Below, one piece after another: positions 1-7,372 of a stretch of DNA of 13,000 nucleotides. Under the pieces are notes generated by a model that did no database searches, was not told where the DNA came from, and saw only the letters and a program-made list of their open reading frames with translations. Every line of letters begins with the position of its first letter. Within the stretch, counting starts at the first letter, position 1. The position numbers were made by a program, and so were the translations under genes. Source of the stretch: Crenothrix polyspora (lineage in GTDB: Bacteria > Pseudomonadota > Gammaproteobacteria > Methylococcales > Methylomonadaceae); NCBI GenBank assembly GCA_945903675.1, contig CAMDOP010000067.1, positions 1 to 13,000 of the forward strand. The letters are read 5' to 3'.

Positions 1-1
1 A

Positions 2-838
2 GAAAATACAGTACTGGATTTTGCAGGCTTGGGTTTTGCTGGGCGTCATCTACAGCAGTTTATTGATGTATTATCGCTGCCACATGGTATTATTCTGATT
101 ACCGGCCCTACGGGTAGTGGTAAATCAACCACGATGTATGCTGCTTTAAAACAACTGAATACGCCTGAACGAAAAATAATTACCGTAGAAGATCCGGTAG
201 AGTATCAGATGGAAGGCGTTAATCAAATTCAGGCCAAGCCGCAAATCGGTTTAACTTTTGCCTCTGCATTGCGCTCTATCGTTCGGCAAGATCCTGATGT
301 CATTATGATCGGTGAAATGCGTGACCTTGAGACGGCAAAAATTGCCGTGCAGTCGGCCCTTACTGGGCATTTGGTATTATCGACTTTACACACGAATGAT
401 GCCGCTGGAGGTATTACACGTTTGCTGGATATGGGCTTAGAGGAGTATTTACTCACGTCTACCGTCAATGGGATTTTGGCGCAACGCTTGGTTAGAAAAT
501 TATGCCCTGCTTGTAAAGTAGGCGCTATGGCCGACCCCGAAATCATCAAAAATCTGCGCTTGAAACGATTTGCACCCGATGCTGATATTGTTTTATACAA
601 ACCGGTTGGTTGTTCGGCCTGCTCAGGTATGGGCTACCGTGGGCGACTCGCTATTATTGAATTTCTACCCATGACTGATGCTATACGTAAATTAATAATG
701 GCTCATGAAGAAGCGGGTGCCATACAAAAGCTCGCTATTGCCGAAGGCATGCAAACGCTTTATGAAAATGGTTTGGTTAAGGTCATACAAGGCATTACCA
801 CTCTGGAAGAAGTCATGCGAGTTACAGCGGAAACATAA
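2..838 (+). CDS. gspE: T2SS cytoplasmic ATPase GspE (5' end cut by window edge)
   Basis: This is the C-terminal 278 residues of the secretion ATPase that drives pseudopilus assembly from the cytoplasmic face of the inner membrane. The frame is open from base 2, so the TTG at 29 is internal and not the start. Fragment numbering shows a Walker A motif GPTGSGKST (35-43), an Asp box with ITVEDPVEY (around 61-68), Walker B IMIGEMRD (101-108), and a His box with TGHLVLSTLHTNDA (His123 and His130). Two CxxC pairs (Cys168/171 and Cys204/207) form the zinc-binding C-M module typical of GspE and PilB. All catalytic elements look intact. PilB is the main alternative, but the gspF-to-gspD genes directly downstream favour GspE. 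The stop lies one base before the gspF start. Confidence 0.96.
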   Translation, partial: ENTVLDFAGLGFAGRHLQQFIDVLSLPHGIILITGPTGSGKSTTMYAALKQLNTPERKIITVEDPVEYQMEGVNQIQAKPQIGLTFASALRSIVRQDPDVIMIGEMRDLETAKIAVQSALTGHLVLSTLHTNDAAGGITRLLDMGLEEYLLTSTVNGILAQRLVRKLCPACKVGAMADPEIIKNLRLKRFAPDADIVLYKPVGCSACSGMGYRGRLAIIEFLPMTDAIRKLIMAHEEAGAIQKLAIAEGMQTLYENGLVKVIQGITTLEEVMRVTAET

Positions 839-839
839 G

Positions 840-2051
840 ATGCCATTATTTACCTATAAAGCCGTTAATAGTCTGGGTGAAACAGAAGAAGGGATTAAAG
901 ACGCCATTGATGAGCACACTTTGATTACTGCATTGCATTCAGAAGGCTATATCCCGATTCGTGTTGCACCCGCTAATAGTCGCTCATTTCTTGGCTGGCG
1001 CTCAAAACAATCTAAATTATCACAGAAAGACATCGCTCTTATGACGGGTGAACTGGCAACTTTACTGGAATCTGATTTGCCTTTGGATAAATCGTTATTG
1101 GTATTAATGGATTTAACTGAAGACAATGTACGCTTAACTAAACTGATTGCACGCGTGTTAGATAAAGTGAAAGGTGGCGCGACCTTGGCCGATGCGCTGG
1201 AACAACAATCGGGAATTTTTAGTAAATTTTATTTGAATATGATACGTGCTGGTGAGGCTGGCGGTAGTCTCGGTGACGTTTTAACGCGCTTAGCTGAATA
1301 TCTGGAAAGCTCCCAAGAATTAAAAGACACCGTCAGTACGGCATTAATTTATCCGGCCATACTACTGGTCATGTCATTAGCCTCATTGTTTGTGATGCTG
1401 ACTTTTGTAGTACCACAATTTACCGAAATGTTTGAAAGCGCTGGTAAGGCCCTGCCTGTTTCAACCCAGATAGTCGTCGGATTGGCGGAATGGTTGCAAA
1501 GCTATTGGTGGGTATTATTGATTAGTATAATTTTTATTTCCAGTTATATGACTATGCAATTAGCCAATCCTACAACAAAGAAGGTCTGGGATGGTCGTTT
1601 TCTAAAACTACCTTTGGCGGGGTCTATTATAACTAATAAAGAAACCGCTAATATCAGCCGCACCTTAGGAACCTTGCTGGGCAATGGCGTTTCATTATTG
1701 GCGGCCTTAACCATAGTGCGTGAAACTGTTGATAATCTAGTTTTAGCGGCGGCTATTGAGGAGGCAGAGGAACAGTTAAAACAAGGTAAGCATTTATCGG
1801 ATGCCTTGCTGAGTAAGGGCTTATTTCCTAAAATGGCCATGCAAATGATTAAAATGGGTGAAGAAACTGGACGTTTGGAGGAAATGTTGCTGCGCGTAGC
1901 CACTATTTATGATAAACAACTTAGAGTAGCGATACAGCGAATGCTGGCTTTTCTTGAACCCGTGTTAATAATTAGCTTAGGATTGATGATTGCCGGTATC
2001 ATTGTGTCAATTTTATTGGCTATCTTAAGCGTAAATGATTTAGCTTTTTAA
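840..2051 (+). CDS. gspF: T2SS inner-membrane platform protein GspF
   Basis: GspF is the polytopic inner-membrane protein around which GspE and the pseudopilus assemble. The start is ATG 840, one base after the gspE stop; it gives the family-typical N-terminus MPLFTYKAVNSLGE and 403 residues, the usual size. An upstream in-frame start at 705 would lie inside gspE and is rejected. Two homologous cytoplasmic GspF/PilC domains are visible (about 65-190 and 268-390), with matching signatures IRAGEAGGSLGDVL (around 135-148) and IKMGEETGRLEEML (around 337-350). Hydrophobic segments lie at about 168-193, 222-240 and 370-397. No strong Shine-Dalgarno precedes the start, which fits translational coupling to gspE. 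Confidence 0.96.
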   Translation: MPLFTYKAVNSLGETEEGIKDAIDEHTLITALHSEGYIPIRVAPANSRSFLGWRSKQSKLSQKDIALMTGELATLLESDLPLDKSLLVLMDLTEDNVRLTKLIARVLDKVKGGATLADALEQQSGIFSKFYLNMIRAGEAGGSLGDVLTRLAEYLESSQELKDTVSTALIYPAILLVMSLASLFVMLTFVVPQFTEMFESAGKALPVSTQIVVGLAEWLQSYWWVLLISIIFISSYMTMQLANPTTKKVWDGRFLKLPLAGSIITNKETANISRTLGTLLGNGVSLLAALTIVRETVDNLVLAAAIEEAEEQLKQGKHLSDALLSKGLFPKMAMQMIKMGEETGRLEEMLLRVATIYDKQLRVAIQRMLAFLEPVLIISLGLMIAGIIVSILLAILSVNDLAF

Positions 2052-2068
2052 CGAAAACAATACTAACC

Positions 2069-2494
2069 ATGAAAAAAAACAAACATATTACAGAATCAGG
2101 TTTTACCTTACTTGAATTATTAGTCGTACTAGGCATTATTGCCATGTTGGCAGGGATAGTCGGGCCTCAGGTCATGAAGCACATGGGAGAATCTAAAACT
2201 AAAGCCGCAAAAGTACAAATTGAAGATCTAGCAGCAACGTTGGATATGTATAAACTCGATGTAGGTAGTTATCCAAGTAATGAAGAAGGCTTAAAAGCAT
2301 TAATTGAATCGCCTGATAGTAGCAAGCGTTGGAATGGCCCTTATTTACGTAAATCAAAAATCCCACTAGATCCTTGGCAACAAGAATATCATTATGTATC
2401 ACCAGGCGAGCATGGGAAATTCGATTTATTTACTTTAGGTGCCGATAGTAAAGAGGGCGGTGAAGGTGAAGATCAGGATATTGTTAGTTGGTAA
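2069..2494 (+). CDS. gspG: T2SS major pseudopilin GspG
   Basis: GspG polymerises into the periplasmic pseudopilus. The 141-residue prepseudopilin has a short basic leader ending in Gly11. Cleavage would occur before Phe12 (ESG/FTLLELLVVLGIIAM), and Glu16 supplies the conserved +5 glutamate. The hydrophobic helix covers about 12-33. Features of mature GspG follow: KVQIEDLAATLDMYKLDVG, YPSNEEGLKAL, WNGPYL, DPW and YHYVSPGEHG. The tail is acidic with LGADSKEGGEGEDQDI and a terminal Trp, matching the calcium-binding C-terminal loop of the family. A prepilin peptidase must be encoded elsewhere. Seventeen bases separate it from gspF. A run of eight A residues at 2072-2079 falls in codons 2-4. Confidence 0.97.
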   Translation: MKKNKHITESGFTLLELLVVLGIIAMLAGIVGPQVMKHMGESKTKAAKVQIEDLAATLDMYKLDVGSYPSNEEGLKALIESPDSSKRWNGPYLRKSKIPLDPWQQEYHYVSPGEHGKFDLFTLGADSKEGGEGEDQDIVSW

Positions 2495-2526
2495 TAACTC
2501 GCGATAATCAAACGTAAAAAACCTAA

Positions 2527-2997
2527 ATGCTGACACTTAACACAAGCCTAAATAAAGGTTTTACTCTGCTTGAACTGTTGGTTGTGTTATTTATTATGGT
2601 AATAGGCTTTACTGTGGTTGGCATTAACATCTCCACAGGAGAGAATAGTACGGCGATTAAGGCGGCAACTAGGGATATGGCTTCTGCTTTACGCTATACC
2701 AGAGGTCAGGCTTTATTATCTCATCAAGAAGCAACACTTAGCATAGATCTTTCTGAAAACAATTACAGAGTCAGTAATCGAGCTGACACATATAGTATTC
2801 AAAAATCTATTGACCTTACCGTTGTCACAGCCCAAAACGAATTAAGCGGTGACGGCACCGCAAATATTCGTTTTTTTTCTGACGGTTCATCAACAGGTGG
2901 CAAAATCACCTTAGAGCACGGCAAGACTGCCTGGGAAATTACTATCAACTGGTTGACAGGTCAAATTAACTTGAATGATGTCCATGCAAAGCAATAA
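2527..2997 (+). CDS. gspH: T2SS minor pseudopilin GspH
   Basis: This is a 156-residue type IV pilin-like protein with leader MLTLNTSLNKG, predicted cleavage between Gly11 and Phe12, and a +5 glutamate at Glu16, followed by a hydrophobic helix to about residue 33. The pattern KAATRDMASALRYTRGQALLSHQEATLSI is typical of GspH/FimT proteins, which have a beta-rich C-terminal domain. In known systems GspH links the tip complex (GspI-J-K) to the GspG shaft. It sits 32 bp after gspG, and its 3' end overlaps gspI by 14-23 bp depending on the gspI start. An eight-T run at 2871-2878 lies inside the gene without breaking it. Confidence 0.93.
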   Translation: MLTLNTSLNKGFTLLELLVVLFIMVIGFTVVGINISTGENSTAIKAATRDMASALRYTRGQALLSHQEATLSIDLSENNYRVSNRADTYSIQKSIDLTVVTAQNELSGDGTANIRFFSDGSSTGGKITLEHGKTAWEITINWLTGQINLNDVHAKQ

Positions 2998-3388
2998 ACA
3001 GCAGGGTTTCTCTTTACTAGAAATTTTAATTGCGTTTTCAATTCTCGCACTATCTTTAGGTATTTTGCTAAAGATATTTTCTACTGGTATCAATACAGCT
3101 ACTGTTGCCGAAAACTACACAGAAGCGGTACAAATATCAAAAAATTTAATGGCTAAAACTGGCATTGAAACGACCTTGCAAGTCGGGCAAACTTCTGGTG
3201 TAGAAAATAATTTCTATCAATGGTGGATTGAAACCAGTCCATTTATGTTTAATCCTGATAATGTCGATCCAAAAACCCTTACAGCCGAACTTTTTAAAGT
3301 AAAGATTTCTGTCAGTTGGAGTGATGGCGGAGCAAGTGACAGGCAAGTAGAATTAATCACCTTAAAGTTAATTAATAAGACATTATGA
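2975..3388 (+). CDS. gspI: T2SS minor pseudopilin GspI
   Basis: GspI belongs to the pseudopilus tip complex with GspJ and GspK. The prepilin signature is QQG/FSLLEILIAFSILALSLG, with a +5 Glu. Three in-frame ATGs (2975, 2978, 2984) give 137, 136 or 134 residues, and none has a convincing Shine-Dalgarno. I keep the longest, but 2984 gives a more ordinary eight-residue leader (MQSNKQQG). The mature part matches GspI in size and pattern (AVQISKNLMAKTGIE, FYQWWIE, LFKVKISVSWSDGG, ELITLKL). It overlaps gspH upstream and gspJ downstream (ATGA), so coupling is likely at both ends. Confidence 0.93.
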   Translation: MMSMQSNKQQGFSLLEILIAFSILALSLGILLKIFSTGINTATVAENYTEAVQISKNLMAKTGIETTLQVGQTSGVENNFYQWWIETSPFMFNPDNVDPKTLTAELFKVKISVSWSDGGASDRQVELITLKLINKTL

Positions 3389-4056
3389 GGCATCAAGCAC
3401 GAGGTTTTACCCTGATTGAAGTACTCATTGCCATGTCGCTTTTTAGCATGATGATGTTATTACTGTTTGGCAGTTTAAAAATTTGCGCCGATAGCTGGGA
3501 AAAAGGTGAAAATAAAATCACCAACCTTAACGAACTTGCTGTTGTCTATAATTTCTTTAATCAGCACTTGTCGTTAGCGAAGCCTTTATTGAATGATTTC
3601 TCTAGCGAAGAAATGACCTTTTCATTTCAAGGTAAAGCTCATGCTTTACAATTTGTTTCTGCTATGCCCGCTAGTGCCGGTAGATCAGGCTTACAATTAT
3701 TTTCCATCTATTTACAGTCAGATAGTAATAGCTCGTTTATCAATGTCATGTTAACGCCTTTTTTTCCCTTAGCTGAGGGTGCGTTATGGCATAAAGAAGA
3801 AGAAATGTTAATGAATCATGTGAGTGATTTTACCTTAGTTTATTTTGGCTCTGAAGATGGAATAAGCCCTGACAGTTGGCAAGATGAGTGGTTATCTAAA
3901 GATAGCCTGCCGCGCTTGGTTAAAATCAATATACAATCGGAAAATGGAGCGGTGTTTCCGGAAATGATTATAGAGCTTAAAATTGATGGCAAAACAACTG
4001 CAAATAACAATAACAGTCCTGAAACTGAAAATATTAGCAACGCTAGGTCAGATTAA
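3385..4056 (+). CDS. gspJ: T2SS minor pseudopilin GspJ
   Basis: This 223-residue prepseudopilin has the short leader MRHQARG, then FTLIEVLIAMSLFSMMMLLLFG. Cleavage would fall between Gly7 and Phe8, with the +5 Glu at position 12. The size and the larger C-terminal domain (FSFQGKAHALQFVSAMPA near the middle; DFTLVYFG and PRLVKINIQSENG later) fit GspJ, which sits with GspI and GspK at the pseudopilus tip. The start overlaps the gspI stop as ATGA, and the stop overlaps gspK as TAATG. The C-terminal 18 or so residues are Asn-rich and polar, and are probably disordered. Confidence 0.93.
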   Translation: MRHQARGFTLIEVLIAMSLFSMMMLLLFGSLKICADSWEKGENKITNLNELAVVYNFFNQHLSLAKPLLNDFSSEEMTFSFQGKAHALQFVSAMPASAGRSGLQLFSIYLQSDSNSSFINVMLTPFFPLAEGALWHKEEEMLMNHVSDFTLVYFGSEDGISPDSWQDEWLSKDSLPRLVKINIQSENGAVFPEMIIELKIDGKTTANNNNSPETENISNARSD

Positions 4057-5051
4057 TGAGCAAGCAATCCGGACTTGCATTAGTTATGGTACTTTGGATA
4101 TTAAGTTTATTGACCATTATGGCCGGTAGTTTCGCGCTTAATATGCGCAGAGAAGCCTCAATTACAGCGGATACTAAAAATAATGCTCAGGCCCTAGCAG
4201 TCGCCGAGTCGGGAATAGCCATGGCAGAAATGATGTTGCTAAATCCTGACCAGAATAAACGCTGGCGTTCTGACGGCAGTATCTATGAAATAAACGCAGA
4301 CACTACCAAAGTCCGAGTACGGGTATTGTCTGAAGCAGGTAAAATAGATATTAATAAAGCTGATCAAGTCCTGTTACAAGCTCTGTTAGCGAATGTTCCT
4401 GAAGACGAAAACATGAAATTGAAATTAGTTGATACCATACTCGATTGGCGTGATGATGATGACTTAGTCCATAGTAATGGTGCAGAAAAAAAAGAATATA
4501 AAGATGCAGGATTAAGCTATCCACCTAGGAATAAACCTTTTCAATCCATTGAAGAATTACAGTTAGTATTAGGAATAAATGAAGCTATTTATCTACAGCT
4601 AGAACCCTTAATAACGGTTTATTCGGGTCAGCCTACCGTCACCCTAGAGCAGGCAGCAATAGAAGTTTTGCAAATAATTCCAGGCCTAGATACCAGTCTG
4701 ATAGATTCCTATATGGCAGCCCGATTGGACAGCGCAATCAATAATCTCCCCATACCGCACCCACCCTCCAGTACAGACCAAACGACTACAGTCAGGCAAG
4801 TTGTTACACCTGGACAAACTAATGTGCTAACCTTGGTTTCTGAAGCGTGGTTGGATAATGAATCAAGTGCGACTATCACTGTGACTATTAAACCATTCAA
4901 TCCAATAGCAGCGCATAATAATCAGTCTCTACATAGTCCTTTTCAAGTCTTAAAATGGCAACAGCTAACGACCCATAATAAATCATTATTTGTCGAACCT
5001 ATGAGTGAATTATTAGTAAAACAATATGCTGAACCTGAACTCAACAATTGA
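4056..5051 (+). CDS. gspK: T2SS tip pseudopilin GspK
   Basis: GspK is the largest minor pseudopilin and caps the pseudopilus. The leader MSKQSG is followed by LALVMVLWILSLLTIMAGS. The +5 residue is Met11, not Glu, as is normal for GspK. After the helix come LAVAESGIAMAEMML (48-62), GKIDINKAD (95-103, start of the helical insertion), LVDTILDWRDDDD (124-136), and PFQSIEELQLVLGI (161-174), all recognisable GspK elements. The length of 331 residues is normal. A proline/threonine-rich stretch (about 231-252) precedes the last beta region. The gene overlaps gspJ by one base and gspL by 26 bp. Confidence 0.95.
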   Translation: MSKQSGLALVMVLWILSLLTIMAGSFALNMRREASITADTKNNAQALAVAESGIAMAEMMLLNPDQNKRWRSDGSIYEINADTTKVRVRVLSEAGKIDINKADQVLLQALLANVPEDENMKLKLVDTILDWRDDDDLVHSNGAEKKEYKDAGLSYPPRNKPFQSIEELQLVLGINEAIYLQLEPLITVYSGQPTVTLEQAAIEVLQIIPGLDTSLIDSYMAARLDSAINNLPIPHPPSSTDQTTTVRQVVTPGQTNVLTLVSEAWLDNESSATITVTIKPFNPIAAHNNQSLHSPFQVLKWQQLTTHNKSLFVEPMSELLVKQYAEPELNN

Positions 5052-6129
5052 TCTAGATTTTAAACAATTTTTTCGCTGGTGGAAGCGTGAACTTGACTTT
5101 TTACTTCCTAAAAAAGTTAAACAACTTCTCCTTGATAAGCAGGGCTATCTGATTGTAAGCCCTGATGGCCATCAGTTAATGCTAAGCTATCTATGTGATG
5201 GCGTCTCTGAAGCATTAACAACCATCGATACTAACGACTCAGGTGTTGAACAATTCAAGATTTTACAGGAAAAGGATGAGCGCCTAGTTAAAGCTCAGGT
5301 CATCATTAGATTGACCCATCAGTTCGCCATTCAAAAAGAGCTCAGTTTACCAACGGCGGCAAAAGAAAATCTATCGCAGGTTGTCGCTTATGAACTGGAT
5401 CGCTATACCCCTTTTAAGCCGGAACAAGTATATTTTGCCGTTAAGCGACTTGATGGCACGAATGAACTGGAGCATATTAAAGTGCTACTCATCTTAACGC
5501 CTCGATCAATTCTTGATGGACTCATCAATGATATTAAAGCACTAGGTTTATCTCCAAATCTTGCTTATTATGACCATTCAGCCCTAGGTTTTGATAAATT
5601 TGATAGTAGTTATAACCTGTTACCTCAACAGCTAAGACAAAAAACGGAAAATCTGACGCGCATTATTAACGCGGCACTAGTAACGCTAACGTGTTTATTA
5701 TTGTTCGCTGTTATTGCAACCCCTGTATGGCTTGAAAATAAAACCGTTAACAGTCTGATATTAAAAACCAATACTTTCGAGAAAGACGCCAAAAAAGTTA
5801 AAGCCTTGCAAAAAGACATAGATGCCACGATTGATGAAACCCGTCAATTGCTCGCTGAAAAAAGTGCAGCACCTGCCATGATAGAAATGCTCAATACCTT
5901 AAGTGAGCTAATACCCGATGATACATGGTTAAGTTATGCTCAATATTCAGATGGACATTTGCAAATACAAGGAGAGTCGCCAAGCGCATCAACACTGATA
6001 GCCGTTCTGGAAGCATCTGATTTATTTACCCATGTCCGATTTGCCTCGCCTGTTACCCAAGATGCAGTTAACAAAATTGAGCGCTTCCAGATTACTCTTG
6101 ATGTGCTTGCTAAAGGCGCACCTTTATGA
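5026..6129 (+). CDS. gspL: T2SS inner-membrane protein GspL (PilN-domain type)
   Basis: GspL ties the cytoplasmic ATPase GspE to the periplasmic side of the platform. The 367 residues divide into a cytoplasmic actin-like/PilM-like part (about 1-205, with VVAYELDRYTPFKPEQVYF at 119-137), one membrane helix (about 213-234), a charged coiled-coil-like stretch (about 236-280), and a PilN-like ferredoxin-fold region (about 285-365, with LSELIPDDTWLSYAQYSDG and LQIQGESPSASTLIAVLEAS). This architecture is typical of XpsL-like GspL proteins. ATG 5026 lies inside the end of gspK; no better start was found. The gspL/gspM junction is an ATGA overlap. Confidence 0.9.
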   Translation: MLNLNSTIDLDFKQFFRWWKRELDFLLPKKVKQLLLDKQGYLIVSPDGHQLMLSYLCDGVSEALTTIDTNDSGVEQFKILQEKDERLVKAQVIIRLTHQFAIQKELSLPTAAKENLSQVVAYELDRYTPFKPEQVYFAVKRLDGTNELEHIKVLLILTPRSILDGLINDIKALGLSPNLAYYDHSALGFDKFDSSYNLLPQQLRQKTENLTRIINAALVTLTCLLLFAVIATPVWLENKTVNSLILKTNTFEKDAKKVKALQKDIDATIDETRQLLAEKSAAPAMIEMLNTLSELIPDDTWLSYAQYSDGHLQIQGESPSASTLIAVLEASDLFTHVRFASPVTQDAVNKIERFQITLDVLAKGAPL

Positions 6130-6713
6130 ATATCGTACTTATTCAGAACAAACAACGCTGGCTTGCAGTAGGCTTATTAATAGCTGTCATGCTCATTATG
6201 TGCTTGATCTTAATTGTGCCTATAGTTAGCAAAGGTCTAGAACTGCATAAAACCAAAAATGACTTAATGTTCAGACTACAGCAATATGAACGAATATTAG
6301 CTACGAAAAGCACTGTTATAGCCAGTATGGCCAATATTAAGCAGCAACATGATCAGCAAGCTTATTTTAATAGTCAAGAAACAGATGCTTTAGCCTCTGC
6401 TGAAATACAGTCCTTTATTAAAAAAACAATAGTCGATGCAGGCGGTGAATTAAGCAGCACTCAAGCACTACCGGTCAATAATAAAAATAAATTTAGTAGA
6501 ATAACTGTTAGCGTAAGAATGATAGGAAGCAGTGAAGTTTTGCGAACAGTGCTATACAAAATTGAAACATCAAACCCATTGATTATTATTGACCAACTGG
6601 ATATAAGACCCATGCGAGGAATCGTAAATAATTTCACTCACCTAATTGACTCCAGCAATAAGTTAAACATTAACTTTCAAGCGGTAAGCTTTATGAGAAA
6701 GCCAACAGAATGA
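6126..6713 (+). CDS. gspM: T2SS inner-membrane protein GspM (PilO-like)
   Basis: This 195-residue bitopic protein has a short cytoplasmic tail, one membrane helix (about 12-34), a predicted periplasmic coiled coil (about 36-75, HKTKNDLMFRLQQYERILA), and a small alpha/beta domain (from about 95 on, IQSFIKKTIVDAGGELSSTQALPV). The order resembles the PilO-like branch of GspM (T2SSM_b type). In known systems it pairs with GspL and stabilises it. Position between gspL and the GspC-like gene, with ATGA overlaps at both ends (6126-6129 and 6710-6713), is strong support. Sequence conservation in this family is weak, so context carries much of the call. Confidence 0.87.
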   Translation: MNIVLIQNKQRWLAVGLLIAVMLIMCLILIVPIVSKGLELHKTKNDLMFRLQQYERILATKSTVIASMANIKQQHDQQAYFNSQETDALASAEIQSFIKKTIVDAGGELSSTQALPVNNKNKFSRITVSVRMIGSSEVLRTVLYKIETSNPLIIIDQLDIRPMRGIVNNFTHLIDSSNKLNINFQAVSFMRKPTE

Positions 6714-7372
6714 ACCGTAAACTCTTATCTGTACTTGTAGCTATTTGTATCGCGTGTTTTTTTATTATTATCAGTGAGTGGTTTTATGGCTTATGGGTAC
6801 AGAAACAGACCATGAATTCAACAGATGCAACACATACCGAACTTTCAGTTGATAAAATGCCTGTTATAGACTTACTCAATCAACCTGAAGTCAATTATGT
6901 GGATTTGGTGACTAGACCTTTATTTATTAAAGGCAGACGACCCGTTAAAGAACCTTCTCAAGAAGCCACGTTGGCTGCCGGAACAATCGCTAATGTCTTT
7001 GATTGGCAAGTGAATGGTATTTATACCACTCCAAAAGGAGCATCCGCTTTGTTCAGTCGCTCTAAGGCTAAAACAACTAAGAATGCTCATCGAAAATTAA
7101 CGATCGGGGCTGATCTTGATGGCTGGAAACTTACAGAAATTCATAAGGATCGAGTTTTGCTAGAGCAAAATAATCAGCCTAAGGAATTATTCCTGCAAAA
7201 AGCCAAGCCAAAAGAATTGTCCAAAAACATAAATAACCCTTTAGTTGCTGGCATGCCTCCTGAAGCACCTAACATTCCGCCTTCTCCTGAAGTATTTAAT
7301 CCATTTAATACACCTAACAGCCCACAACCCGCATTAGGCGATTTTGAGAATATTGATAATGACAACCACTAA
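6710..7372 (+). CDS. gspN: GspC/XpsN-like T2SS coupling protein (HR domain, no PDZ)
   Basis: This 220-residue protein should connect the inner-membrane platform to the secretin. It has an N-terminal membrane helix (about 5-25), a linker holding VTRPLFIKGRRP (67-78, a motif I associate with XpsN-like proteins), and a beta-rich homology-region-like domain (about 96-165, FDWQVNGIYTTPKGASALF, then KLTIGADLDGWKLTEIHKDRVLLE). That domain is the part of GspC that contacts GspD. There is no PDZ domain or coiled coil; the protein instead ends in a Pro/Asn-rich tail (about 177-210). XpsN fills the GspC role in Xanthomonas, and position between gspM and gspD matches. Naming is inconsistent: GspN of the Pul/Out systems is a different protein. 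Its 3' end overlaps gspD by 14 bp. Confidence 0.85.
   Translation: MNRKLLSVLVAICIACFFIIISEWFYGLWVQKQTMNSTDATHTELSVDKMPVIDLLNQPEVNYVDLVTRPLFIKGRRPVKEPSQEATLAAGTIANVFDWQVNGIYTTPKGASALFSRSKAKTTKNAHRKLTIGADLDGWKLTEIHKDRVLLEQNNQPKELFLQKAKPKELSKNINNPLVAGMPPEAPNIPPSPEVFNPFNTPNSPQPALGDFENIDNDNH

Noticed and set aside
229..600. - strand ORF inside gspE, and similar antisense ORFs inside the other T2SS genes (for example 1544-1903 and 8543-8875)
   Set aside because: They are shadows of strongly recognisable + strand genes; the peptides are low in domain-like features and no start signals support them.
705..839. 45-residue N-terminal extension of GspF
   Set aside because: It would overlap the end of gspE, lacks a family match, and the ATG at 840 gives the exact expected N-terminus.
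2072..2079. Homopolymer runs in pseudopilin genes (A8 in gspG, T8 at 2871-2878 in gspH, T7 at 3759-3765 in gspJ) as phase-variation switches
   Set aside because: Runs this short are common in AT-rich genes, all frames are intact, and there is no sign of variation.
7344..7358. TTG start for gspD
   Set aside because: It adds MRILI before a complete lipoprotein signal; the ATG at 7359 has a better spaced GAGAA and a normal signal length.
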